Assembly (NCBI GenBank): GCA_007922195.1
Contig: ML681997.1
Location: 6,953,156 to 7,017,155 of the forward strand
DNA: 64,000 nt
Direction of reading: 5' to 3'
From: Podocnemis expansa
Lineage: Eukaryota > Chordata > Testudines > Podocnemididae
Shown: one piece after another, positions 33,961 to 43,799 of the stretch
How positions within the stretch are numbered: position 1 is the first letter of the stretch
Layout of the letters: every line of letters begins with the position of its first letter
Made by a program: the position numbers and the translations under genes
Notes under the pieces: model-generated
The model's input: only the letters and a program-made list of their open reading frames with translations
Database searches by the model: none
What the model was told of the DNA's origin: nothing

Positions 33961-34270
33961 GTGCAAAACCCTGACTCCAAACACTGCTAGAATTTGAGGA
34001 GAGTTGAAATTCAAGCCCAGATCTGGATTCAAATGTTATGGATTGAGACAGTCTCTATGCGGTTGCTACAGATTACGCTAAAATTTAATAACCTAATACT
34101 TATTAGGATGTCTGCCATGCATCTAAAACTGTTGAACAGACTTTGAGTGACACCATAATGCACGCATTAGAGCTAGTTGGGAACTTTTCACTGGGAAAAT
34201 TTATTTTATTTTACTTTGAGAAAGAGAAAATGCAGTTTCTGCATAATCTCAAGTTTCTTTGAACAAAAGA
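33961..34270. other. Unassigned stretch
   Basis: No recognised feature. Confidence 0.3.
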
Positions 34271-34274
34271 AAGA

Positions 34275-34320
34275 GACCTCATGAGGTCCCTTCCAACCCT
34301 ATAGTTCTGTGATTCTAAAA
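34275..34320 (+). mobile_element. CR1 3' tail
   Basis: 'cctcatgaggtcccttccaa' and 'cctatagttctgtgattct' form a plus-strand CR1 tail only about 45 bp long. Confidence 0.75.
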
Positions 34321-34329
34321 TTTTGATTT

Positions 34330-34790
34330 TCCTCTTGGAAAATTTCCTTGCATCAAGTTAAACCAAATCAAAACATTTCAGTTTGTAGACTGTGTCCTTT
34401 AAATCAATTTGCCACTGAACCAAATCCTCATAAGCTGCCATTGTGCCTCATAGCAGTTGTAGTTTGGGTCATGTGGCCATTCTCCTCTCAGGATCTTCTA
34501 CATCTCCCATGATCCTTCACAGTAACACCTGTGGTCATATTGCTGTGGTTCTTCATAGAAGAACCACAGCCGTGGTGTATTGTGGGAGACATAGTCTGAC
34601 TGGAAGACCCAGCCGTAGAGGAGAATGGGGACACGAAGAATCTGAACTGCTGCGACTCCCAAGAGGCACTACAGCAGCTCAGGCAGTTCAAGTCTGAATT
34701 GACCCAAATTAAATTTTTCAATGCAGTTTGACAAACCAAAATGAAACATTTTGACATTTTTGAGTTGAAATAGTTTTGAGCTTTATTGCA
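34330..34790. mobile_element. Palindromic MITE
   Basis: The outer arms ('aaatcaaaacatttcagttt' left, 'aaaccaaaatgaaacattt' right) are inverted relatives. The centre is a perfect 13-bp hairpin (34542-34554 pairing with 34558-34570). Next to it, 'ctacatctcccatgatcc' and 'gtattgtgggagacatag' also pair. A related copy lies at 60430-61080. Confidence 0.65.
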
Positions 34791-35050
34791 CACACACACA
34801 AAAATTAAAAAGTTGATAATTAAAATAGTTGTCCCCTTTCACAACAAAAACAGGTGTCAAAATCTTAGACATGCTTCTGAGGTGGAGGCAATTCCGATTT
34901 TTGACCCAATCTGGCCAGAACACAGTACTTAAAAATGCATTCATTTTGAAATGTATCTATTCAGAAGGATGTTGCATCAGCAAAAAAAACCCAAAGATGA
35001 GACTTCCACATCATGAGAAGCTAACTTAAATCCTTGTTCTACTCTGTAGC
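34791..35050. other. Unassigned stretch with short CA run
   Basis: A short (CA)n run at about 34789-34800; otherwise nothing recognised. Confidence 0.3.
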
Positions 35051-35051
35051 A

Positions 35052-35335
35052 CAAATTTCCAGAGGGGTTGCCATGTTAGTTTGTGTACAGCAAAAAGAAG
35101 GGTCCTGTGGCACCTTAAAGACTAACAGATTTATTCAGGCATAAGCTTTTGCGGACTACAACCCACTTTCTCAGATGCAATATTTGGGATGTTTCTTAAA
35201 TTCCTGCTTTCTGGAATCATATGATTGTGTGAGAATCTTCCCAAGCTCATCACTAGACATAGTGGGTTGTAGCCCATGAAAGCTTATGCCCAAAGAGATC
35301 TGTTAGTCTTTAAGGTGCCACAGGACAAACACCTA
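35052..35335. mobile_element. Foldback SINE
   Basis: A plus-oriented SINE with head and body (35055-35178, 'aaagactaacagatttattc', 'cccactttctcagatgca') is followed after about 85 bp by a minus-oriented body ('gtgggttgtagcccatgaaa' to 'ctttaaggtgccacagga', 35262-35330). This is the same head-body-inverted body layout as at 8981 and 16689, but with a longer loop. Confidence 0.75.
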
Positions 35336-35344
35336 TCAGAGATG

Positions 35345-35440
35345 GTTTCATGGGGGTACTTGGTCCAACCGTGAGTGCAGGGAACTGAACTTGATGACCT
35401 GCCATGGTCCCGTCCAGTTTCTATGATTCTATGACTCTCG
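35345..35440 (+). mobile_element. CR1 3' tail
   Basis: 'ggtacttggtccaaccgtga', 'gacctgccatggtcccgtcc' and 'tttctatgattctatgac' form a plus-strand CR1 end. Confidence 0.75.
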
Positions 35441-35710
35441 TTTTCTCTGCAGCACTAGGCACTGGGACTTTATACTGGACCCAAGAACACATAGGGCCTA
35501 CCTGGATATTGTGTCTAGACACAATAGTTGAGGAAGGTGGTCAGGGGGAACAGCGGCTCTGTACCCAGTGCTCTGCTCATTGAGGGAATTAAGAGTGATA
35601 GGTAAAGGAGCAGAGCAATGGCTTGGTTCCCCAATCAGTAGGTGGGAAACTTGTTGTGCTTAGTAAAGGCTGATGACACACTCTTCCCCAGTGGAGGAAG
35701 GGTGTGCCGG

Positions 35711-36117
35711 CAATGTTCCCTCTAAGAGCCTCAGGCAGCTGAGCAACTCCTGTTGCTTGCTCCGCGGCTCCCCGCCCCCCGCGGGTCCAATCCTGCCATG
35801 CCCCCTCCGCATGGGCCTGCTCCCCTGGTAACCCTCCAGCCTGCCCAACACCTCCCCACAAGCCTACCCTGCCGCTGGAGCAGCACAGCCCAGCCACACC
35901 TCCTGGGGCCACAGAAGCACTAACGGAGCATGCTCAGACATTCTGGGCATGCTCCGTTAGAGCTTCTCTGGGTGGGAGTTTTAATAACTCCCAGCTCCAG
36001 AGGAGCTCTGAGCCGGGACTCTGGCTGGCTGTCCTGCGTGGCCAGCAGCTTTCCCTGCACGGGGGGGCTGCGTTGGGCTGCGCGGCCACATGCCCGCGCA
36101 GCTTAAAGGGAACATTG
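35711..36117. mobile_element. GC-rich hAT element with target duplication
   Basis: The ends CAATGTTCCCTCTAAG and TTAAAGGGAACATTG are inverted, flanked by tgtgccgg (35703-35710) and tgtgccag (36118-36125), seven of eight matching. Inside is a 21-bp inverted repeat (35913-35933 with 35947-35967, one mismatch) around a 13-nt loop. Open frames over it are by-products. Confidence 0.8.
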
Positions 36118-36125
36118 TGTGCCAG

Positions 36126-38320
36126 AGAAATTGTGCCTCGTAGGGGTATGAGCATCCCAGCTCTCGCCTCCTACTTGGCACTGTATTCTAAGGCACAGTC
36201 TAGCCTTAAGTTTCATAAATGTCTGCTTGAAGAAAACTGCTTTTAAATGTCGTGCTCTGCCTGCCATGAGGTTTGCTGCCTAAGGTACTTGGCTTGTTGA
36301 GTGTGACACTTGCCATCTGTGAGGCGTTCTGTGTCACTCTTGATCTGTCCCAGGCTGGCCTCAAACTTTTTAAAGGGCCTTGGGCTAAGGTCTGTGGCTA
36401 TGTAAGTCAGTCATAAAATAGGCAGATGTGTCCAAATAGCCTGGACTGCCTGGGTGCATAATTCTGATTGTACAAAAGGAGTTTAGGCAAAGCTGGAGGA
36501 ATGATGAAAAGTGACCCACTAGGTCAGCTCAGGAAGAAGTTCCACCATGGGGGTCCTGTGCTGGTGCCTACAGAGCCTCTTCCTTTTATCCCCTCTGCCC
36601 AGCAGAAGGGTACGATTCCTAATTAACACACGGGTGCCTCAAAGGGAGACTGGCTACAACACTTGTCCACACACCATGGCTTTAGGGGGATGTGGTCCGC
36701 TTGTTAAGAGGAAAGGCTAATGCCTCACCCAGCTAGTCAGGGCCAGAATAGCCCTCCCTTGGGGCTCTTAGATTTTGTGGGGTCCCCTCAACTGGTGGTA
36801 CCCCCTCAACTGCCCTGCAAATGGGGGCTCTATACCTGTCGGAGGGGGCATGAGGGCTGATGGGTGTAGCTGCAAATGTAGGCTTGGCTCTATCCCAACC
36901 CTTTCTGCACATTTACCCATGTGGCACTTACCTCTTTTGCCCCAGTTTGGTGGGGTAACGTCCCCATGTATTTTTTAACCCCTACCCTCCGTGCCATGCA
37001 GTACTGCCTTCGCCCACCAGTGTCCCCAGTTTCATTCAGTGGCTTACTGAGCAAAAGGGTGGGAGGGGGCCAAGCCTGATGCCTTGGGCACTGGCTAAAA
37101 GGGGACCAACATAGCCCTTGGAGGAGGCACTCCCCCACTGGTATCCTCTGTCCCCCTCACTGAGTTCAGTGAGGGGCTGGGAGGCAGAGGGGCCTGGTTG
37201 GTGCAGCTGTCAGAGACATGAGAAGGGGAGAAGGGGAGTGAAGAGATTCCTCTGAGGAGGGGCTGGCCGGCATCTCTCCCCCAGGTTTGTGCCAGGGGCA
37301 TGTTCCCCCCATCCCCACCCCATATGCCACAACACCTTGGGCTGGGGAGGAGGTGCTGCAGCGCAGGGACTTTGACAATTACCAGCCAGGGGAGCTGGCT
37401 CTGATGGGGCTGCCTCGCCCCCCTGTCCTCTGCACACTATGAAGGGCTGGCCCATCACCCCCTGCAAGCTCTTTGCTGCCCTGCACTCAACAGCTGGCAC
37501 TAGGCTCCCCGCTACACCCATGTGTCCCCCCGGGTCCCCCCTTTCCTGGGCCCTGGGTTGCAGCCTCTAAAGCCTCTGTCTTAATCCAGCCTTGCAGCTA
37601 GCGTGCACATTGCTATCTGCAGCACGTGCTAGCTGGGGTGAGAACATATGCTTCTCCTTTTCAAGGGAGTAGCCAATACATGCTGGCATTTGTCCCCACA
37701 GGGGCAAAATTCTTCTTGGAATTCTGTTTTGGGCAGAGGCTTCCCAGAGCGAAGGCTATACCCACTTGCTCTTGCTCTCAGGGCCGGATCCAAAGTCCAC
37801 TGAATGCAATGGATACCTGCCTATCGAAGCCATTGGGATTCTTTCCACATTGTTCAACAGGCTTTCCATCAGCTCCACAGCACAGGCCAAGGCTAAATAC
37901 ATAAGGTATTTTGTAGGATTGCTTCATGGTGCCATTAACAATGGCTTTTCTCCCATGTAGAAAACACAAAACTTTCAGCTTTACGGGCATTTCCATTTCT
38001 TTGTGTTTTCCCACCCTATCTTGTTTTGTTTTTCTGTGACATAAAAGAAGTGCCTAAGCTAGGCTAATAGATTCTGGAAAGGTTTCATGCCCTATAAAGG
38101 TGGCTGGTAATTACTTTCTGCTAGGGCTGGGACAGCATCCTCAGAAGAGCTCTGATCCTCCCAGTTGCTATCACATAATTCCCAGCTGCCTCTGTTACAA
38201 ACTACAGTCATCGCTGAAAGCTTGGGAGTTGGTGATCCCCAGAACTAAAAATAGCCTGGCAGTGGAACGGCTAAAGGCATACGTAGCTATCCCAAACACA
38301 TCAATTATGCACCGTAAATG
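36126..38320. other. Unassigned stretch, GC-rich between 36750 and 37570
   Basis: The GC-rich portion gives overlapping minus-strand frames (up to 103 codons) rich in proline, serine and glycine, typical of chance frames. No exon or complete repeat was recognised. Confidence 0.35.
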
Positions 38321-38324
38321 TTTG

Positions 38325-38460
38325 TTCCAAGCAAGATTAAAATGGCATGTGCACAAAAAGCTTCTAGTGAATGATGGAAAATTTGCTATTTCTAAAGCGT
38401 AAGCTTCCTGGAATCATGCATGGTTCGCGTAACAATTAATGGAAATCACCATGCAAATGT
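38325..38460 (+). repeat. Dispersed repeat shared with 33180-33300
   Basis: See the partner copy at 33180. The 100-codon frame at 38100-38402 overlaps it and has no recognisable domain. Class unknown. Confidence 0.4.
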
Positions 38461-39660
38461 TATGACCAGGTGCTCTTTCATTCTTTATTTATGGTGTTTG
38501 GAATTATGAATGCAAACCCCAAAAGAGGCATAGGAGAAACGGTGAAAAATAATTCTGCCACGTGAGGTAAGAAAGGCTTCAGATGAACACTGATTCTACT
38601 GCGTTACCAACAGCAGAAAGAACATGCATTGCTGGGGGCTAGCACACTGCCTAAACCAAGCCTTCAGGAAGGAGCCAGATGGCCGTTTAACAATGAAAGA
38701 CATCACAAAGAGCGCTGCAAGATTAGAAGATGGAGTTAGCCCAGGCATGAAGTGGAGCTATTTGGCTAGCCCCACTGAAATCAAAAGAATTGCATATGGC
38801 ATGAGTCGAGAGACAGAATGCAGTCCAGATACAACTGTGCATTGACCCAAGGCATACAGATAAATCTTCCTGACAGATGGGAAATGGACTTTGGAACAGT
38901 GTTTTTGGTTATCTTGAGGGGGAAATGTCCTAGATCAGTTATCTTATTGCACAGAGAGTGCATTAAGGCTAAATCTAATGGGGAATGACTGATCCCTTTG
39001 GGCCAAGACTAGAGCTTATAAACATGGACGCTGTGAAGGAAGGAGCTTGCTAGTGAGAATCAAGGGGATGTGCAATTAAATCTGGGTCTTTAAAATTAAA
39101 ATACTGCGGATCTAATCTGTGAAAAAATGGTAATAATTGTTCATAATTACTTAGTTTTATAGCTCCAAGTAATTGATGTGAACTGTTGATTGCACCTTCC
39201 ATGCTTATTCAGTCACGCTGCTCAGAGTACGCACAGGAAGAAGAGGCCTCAGCCCTCATCTCTACTGTCATAACAGCAGGGACTCCTGGAGAATCATTTT
39301 CTGGAGTGTTAATGATTTGGGTAAAAATTCATTTCATTGTTTGTGGAGTCAGGTTATGCTCTAATGGGGATTTTTCACTCTGAGGATATGTTTTGTAGAG
39401 CTGCCTCAGTGTATCGTTAACAGTTCCTTCCCTCCCAGGTTGGAACACATCAAGCTCTCGGGCTTATAGCTTGTTCAATTTAACCCCAATAAATCCAGTC
39501 TCCATAAGAACAGGTTTAAAATTTTTCATTAAGAAAATGTCATAAAGGAACAGGCAATCATAGGGTTAAACATAGGGATTGGCTGGGCAGCCGTTTTTCA
39601 AATACAGGTCATTGCGAAGGGACAAGTTATGGCATAGATTTCAAGTACAACCACCATGTG
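38461..39660. other. Unassigned stretch
   Basis: No gene or repeat end recognised. Confidence 0.35.
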
Positions 39661-39668
39661 ACCTACAG

Positions 39669-39851
39669 CAGTGGTTTTCAAGCTCTGTTGCACATGACCC
39701 CATTGAAAAAATCATTTATGCCCCTGACCCAATAATTACATCTTTGCGCAATGCATTCCAGTCTTTTCGCAGCAGCAAGAGGTGCCAGAACCCAGTATCT
39801 GAGAGTCTGCGACCCAGTACTGGATACCAACCCTAAGTTTGAAAACCACTG
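39669..39851 (-). mobile_element. Short non-autonomous hAT element (family of 432-617)
   Basis: The ends CAGTGGTTTTCAAGC and AGTTTGAAAACCACTG are inverted; flanks acctacag and agcttcag agree at six of eight bases. Its reverse complement shares long blocks with the element at 432 ('agactggaatgcattgc', 'ggcataaatgat'). Confidence 0.85.
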
Positions 39852-39859
39852 AGCTTCAG

Positions 39860-40340
39860 CATCAGGACTGGGGGTTTGCAGTACAAGAGTTAAGATATTC
39901 AGGGACATCACTTTTCTAGATGTTGGGGAGGTTATTCAAGGTGTGGTTGGATGGTAGTACATATGTTAATAACAGAAAGTGGGTTATTCCAAATTGTGTC
40001 AGTGATATGATGTGAAGAGTCCCATAGTATAAGTAACCTATCCAACCTGCTAGGCTACGCAGTGTCTGCATGAGCTCTCTTCTGATGTTTAGTGATGAGC
40101 TCGGGAAAACAACTTCAGGAGGCTGTCTTGGTTCCACAGACACAGCCACTCTGCCTAGGTGTGCAGCACCAGGGGACTGCTTTGCCAAAATGATCATTTT
40201 TGGCTACTTTTGGATCACAAGTCACTGAGTTTTCGAAGGCAGGAGAAATGAAGTGCTGTTATCTGTGTTGTGTGAAAAAAGGACAGCAGGCCTGTGCTTG
40301 GCATGTCCAGACTGAGAGGCTCACCCTTAACTGAATGGCA
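39860..40340. other. Unassigned stretch
   Basis: No recognised feature. Confidence 0.3.
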
Positions 40341-40347
40341 CTCACTC

Positions 40348-40415
40348 GAATCAGAGAATCATAGGGTTGGAAGGGACCTCATGAGATCATCTAATCCAAC
40401 CCCCTGCTAAAAGGG
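40348..40415 (-). mobile_element. CR1 LINE 3' tail
   Basis: 'gaatcatagggttggaaggg', 'acctcatgagatcatctaat' and 'ccaaccccctgct' are a well-preserved inverted CR1 end about 60 bp left of the DIRS-like element. Confidence 0.9.
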
Positions 40416-40484
40416 AGAGGGCAAAGTCAAGGGTTAGTTGAGAAGCCACTAGATGGTGTGATCTGCAGATGTTTATTCTTCTTT

Positions 40485-40645
40485 GAGCGCTGCTCGGATG
40501 CATTCAGTATTAGGTGTCTCCGTGCTGGAGCACCAGATTGGTCGGAAAAGCTTTGTCCTAGCCTGTCAGAAGAGGGGAGGCAGCCACCACCCCTCGTGCC
40601 ACCCACGACTATATATACAGCCGCCTCCCCGCCCCCTCCTCAGTT
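40485..40645 (+). repeat. Left inverted terminal repeat, DIRS-like 1
   Basis: It begins near 'gctgctcggatgcattcag', contains 'actatatataca' (a possible promoter) and ends at 'ccccctcctcag'. It matches 43600-43756 inverted and 48786-48945 directly. Confidence 0.75.
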
Positions 40646-40741
40646 TCATTTCTTCTGCCTTGTGCATCGGATTTGGAACATCCGCTCCTTGCTGTTGCAA
40701 GCGCCCTGTCCCGTGAGATCAGCTTCGCCAACCGGGAGAAT

Positions 40742-40987
40742 CTACTGTGGACTGGATCTCGGGGCCAGGCTCAAACCCAAGGTTTCGGGTGAGGGGTGCT
40801 GAGCCTCCTCCAAGGCTAGGGCGTGGCGTCGCTGTTCCCTCTCCTTGATGGTCTGGGGTTTGAAGGAGAGACATATGGAACATGTCGAGACCATGTGGTC
40901 TTTGCCCAAGCACCTCAGGCACTTCCCGTGGGGGTCGTCCCTGGGGAAGGCCTTGCCGCATTCAGCGCAGAGTTTAAACCCTGGCAT
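40742..40987 (-). pseudogene. Inverted gag N-terminal fragment of a DIRS-like element
   Basis: On the minus strand an ATG starts MPGFKLCAECGKAF, leading to a cysteine/histidine cluster of form C-x2-C ... C-x2-C-x4-H-x4-C-x2-C (CLRCLG, then H, then CSIC) and a charged IKEREQRR helix. The element at 48776 has the same motif on the plus strand. DIRS-type gag proteins often begin with such a cluster, presumed to bind nucleic acid. The fragment stops being homologous after about 80 codons and its orientation is opposite to the flanking terminal repeat, so it is a rearranged remnant. Confidence 0.65.
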
Positions 40988-41183
40988 GGTTGAAAGCTTC
41001 ATTCCAGTGACGGAAGGTTTCTTGGATAGAAAAGGGTCGTAGCCACCCTCAGGTGTGTGAGCCACCCAGTTACTGCTACCCCCTTGGCTTAAGGTGCCAT
41101 TAGCCCACCCATCTAGTTTTTCCCATAAGAAGGTCAGATTGGCCAGGCCCTCTTAGGCCCACCTTCATACTCTCACGGGTCTA

Positions 41184-41249
41184 CCTGGCTAGCTGCTGAG
41201 CACCAGGCCCTTAACATGAAGGTCCAGAGTTCGAGCCCCTACCCGGGCC
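41184..41249 (+). pseudogene. tRNA-Lys-like fragment
   Basis: The segment has 'tggctagctg' (D-arm region), 'gagca' and 'cccttaac' placing CTT at the anticodon, then 'ggtcc', the T-loop 'gttcgagcccc' and 'cgggcc'. The order and spacing match a lysine tRNA, but the acceptor, anticodon and T stems have several mismatches. It may be a decayed tRNA copy or a SINE head rather than a working gene. It lies inside DIRS-like element 1. Confidence 0.4.
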
Positions 41250-43461
41250 TGAGCCCTACACATCGGGGGTTTGGCAGTGGCGCTCCCCTTAGATCTGAAC
41301 CTGCTAACGAAAACCGCCCCCCCCATACAACAGGTTTCCCTCCCCGATTGCGCCATCGCATTTCCCACCCTAGCCTGTCAAGGGACGGGGACGCTCCTCG
41401 CTGTAGCCTAGCTTTGGCGGGGCTCCGAGATGCTCACGTCCGAAGACCTTCCCCCTAGTAGGACTTCAGTGGTCATCACGCGCGTTCCAGGTAGGACCCC
41501 GCGTACCCGGGTTGGGGGAAGGAAAAGGGGGGATGCCCTAGTCAGAGCTGCCCGCAATAAGACTGCGACCCTCTGCCGGGAATTTCCTCCGCAGTCAACA
41601 GGTCACGCCTATATGAAAACACGGATGTTTAGGACGTCATTGTCGGGAAGGTGTATATAGAGGGAAGTATACCCCTGTAGGAACCGTAGGTACAGTCCAC
41701 CACTTCCCTCTCCCCCTCCCACCTTGCAGGATCCCCAGCCTACCTCTGGATACCTACTGGGAACTGGGGACCCACCTATATCCCCCTTTCTGATCTATCA
41801 CCCTTAGGGTCACCTACGGTGCCCAGGGTCAACAGGTATGACTGGGGACACCTAACCCCAAAAGGAGAACACCTTGCCGGGTTCCACACCTCAAGTAATG
41901 GTGCAGGGCCTACCCTTCGAGTGCCCACACGCATACTACTCGATATCCGCTGCCTTGGGGATGGCCGTCTATATTAGACGAAGGTTTTTCCCTGTTTCTT
42001 GGGCACGTACATAGCGTTACCTTCATTCTTCCCCTGGCGGGGCACAACACTCATATTCCCTCTCTCTCTCTCTCCTTCCCGCCCTGCCACCTGCATATGG
42101 TCCACTATACCCAGCTCAGCCCTTGGGGCTACCACTCCCTCCCCACACGTGTCAGCGGCATGACATACTTGCGGTCCCCCTCGCTTCTCTCAAGGACCCT
42201 GTTGACACCACTGCTATTCCCATGGTGCAACATGCAGAGAACCCTCTTCTCCTAGGCGACGTATGGTGGCTCCGACAGTTCTCCCGCCTCTTCTCTCCTC
42301 CGTTCCCCCCCCCCCTTTTGGGTGGGGATCCCATCTGGTTCTCTCATAACGGGGTGTCCCTCAAAACCGGCTACCACTTGACTTAGGCTCCCTTCTCAAG
42401 CCTAGAAGGGCCCTCAGGGGTACCTTCCCTCATATCGTGTCTTAGAGATGCCTCCTGGACAACCCTGGCAGACAAGATGGTAGAGATACTCGCCAGATAA
42501 AGACCTTAGGTCTTGAGGCTGGAGGTTCTCTCCTGGCCTCCCTCGATCCCTAATCACCTAAGGACTCTCAAACAATAGTGGAAGTTTCCTTCCACCTTTC
42601 CCCAGTCTTCCCATGCTCTAGTAAGAGCCGAAGGGAAAATCTGATGGGTCCACACCGGGTGGGGGGTGCCCCCCCCCCGTATTCTAGCAGCTTATAGGCC
42701 TCCTCACCAATTGCTAGGCCACGTTGCAGCCAGTACTTTCCATGCCTCTCGTATGAGAGCCAGTTATAGGGCCATTCCAGTTGAATCATGCACTTCCGCA
42801 CTTGGAGTCATTTATTCACGCCGAAGGCCTCAGCCCCCTCCCTCTTGACCCGAACCCATAGACTGTAGGCCGTGCTTTGTGGCCTTCTCAGCCAACCTTG
42901 AGCCACCTCATGGTTTACCCCTTTTTTTCACCTTGGCTCAGACGGCACGCATAACTGCATTCTCCATGGCAGCCATTGCCCGTCTCCCTTTACTTCATAT
43001 GCAACTAGCAACCACCAACTAGTCTATGACTAGCTGGATCCTGGAAGCTTGCGGTGCTCTATGCCTTCTTGCATCCCACCAAGATGCACCTACTCAGCTA
43101 GTCCTCTTGCTAGCCTTTGACGTTCTCTTGCGCGTTCATAAATTGCGCCATGGGCCAACTTATCGGACTGTTACGGTACAAGTTCCCCCTTCAGCAGGGC
43201 ACCTGCGCAGTCTGATTTCAGATTGTTTTTCCTTTTTCCCAACCCAGGTGACCTGGCCTGACCCTTATTCTTCGGTCACTGTGGTTCAGGCCTACCCCGC
43301 CCTAGCAGACCCTCAGCCATCACCTTCCGGGCCGTCAAGCCCACTCGCTGTTTTTCCCGGCAAGTGCCTTGCTGGTGGGGGTCTGCTCCTGGGAATTTGT
43401 CTCTGTGCTGAAGGCAGAAGTACCAACTTCACCCGCCATCCGTCAGCATGGCTAGTAGTCA

Positions 43462-43535
43462 CCTAATACTGAATGTATCCAAGCAGTGCTCCAAGAATGG
43501 TGGGTTGCCTACAGTAACCGTCCTTCCTCAAGATG
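43462..43535 (+). repeat. Internal complementary region, DIRS-like 1
   Basis: 'cctaatactgaatgtatcc' is complementary to the left tip, and 'gtgggttgcctacagtaacc' to the right terminal extension. In DIRS elements such a region is thought to align the two ends of a circular intermediate. Confidence 0.7.
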
Positions 43536-43599
43536 TGCTGCTCGGATCCATTCAGGTCCCTTCCCTCCGTCCCCACTTCTGGAGTTGGTGACTCCAAGG

Positions 43600-43756
43600 A
43601 ACTGAGGAGGGGGCGGGGAGGCAGCCGTATATATAGTTGCGGGTGGCGCAAGGGGCGGTGGCCGCTTCCCCTCTTCTGACAGGCCAGGACAAAGCTTTTC
43701 TGACCAATCTGGCGCTCCAGCACGGAGACACCTAATACTGAATGGCTCCGAGCAGC
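43600..43756 (-). repeat. Right inverted terminal repeat, DIRS-like 1
   Basis: Inverted partner of 40485-40645: 'gaggagggggcggggaggca', 'tatatatag', 'aaagcttttctgacc', 'gagacacctaatactgaat'. Confidence 0.75.
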
Positions 43757-43799
43757 CCATCTTGAAGAAGGACAGTTACTGTAGGTAACCCACTGTTGT

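Larger units (their letters stand above)
40475..43797 (+). mobile_element. DIRS-like retrotransposon 1 (deleted and rearranged)
   Basis: DIRS elements use a tyrosine recombinase and end in inverted repeats with an internal complementary region. Here the left inverted repeat (about 40485-40645) matches the right one (about 43600-43756) in reverse; shared landmarks are 'tattaggtgtctccgtgctg', 'aagctttgtcct' and a TATATATA box region. An internal region (43462-43535) carries complements of the left tip and of the right extension (43757-43797). The same layout is in the element at 48776. A gag start lies inverted at 40742-40987, while the sequence just before it reads in the normal direction. 41100-43450 gives no reverse transcriptase, RNase H or recombinase I can recognise. 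At 3.3 kb it is shorter than usual. Confidence 0.7.
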
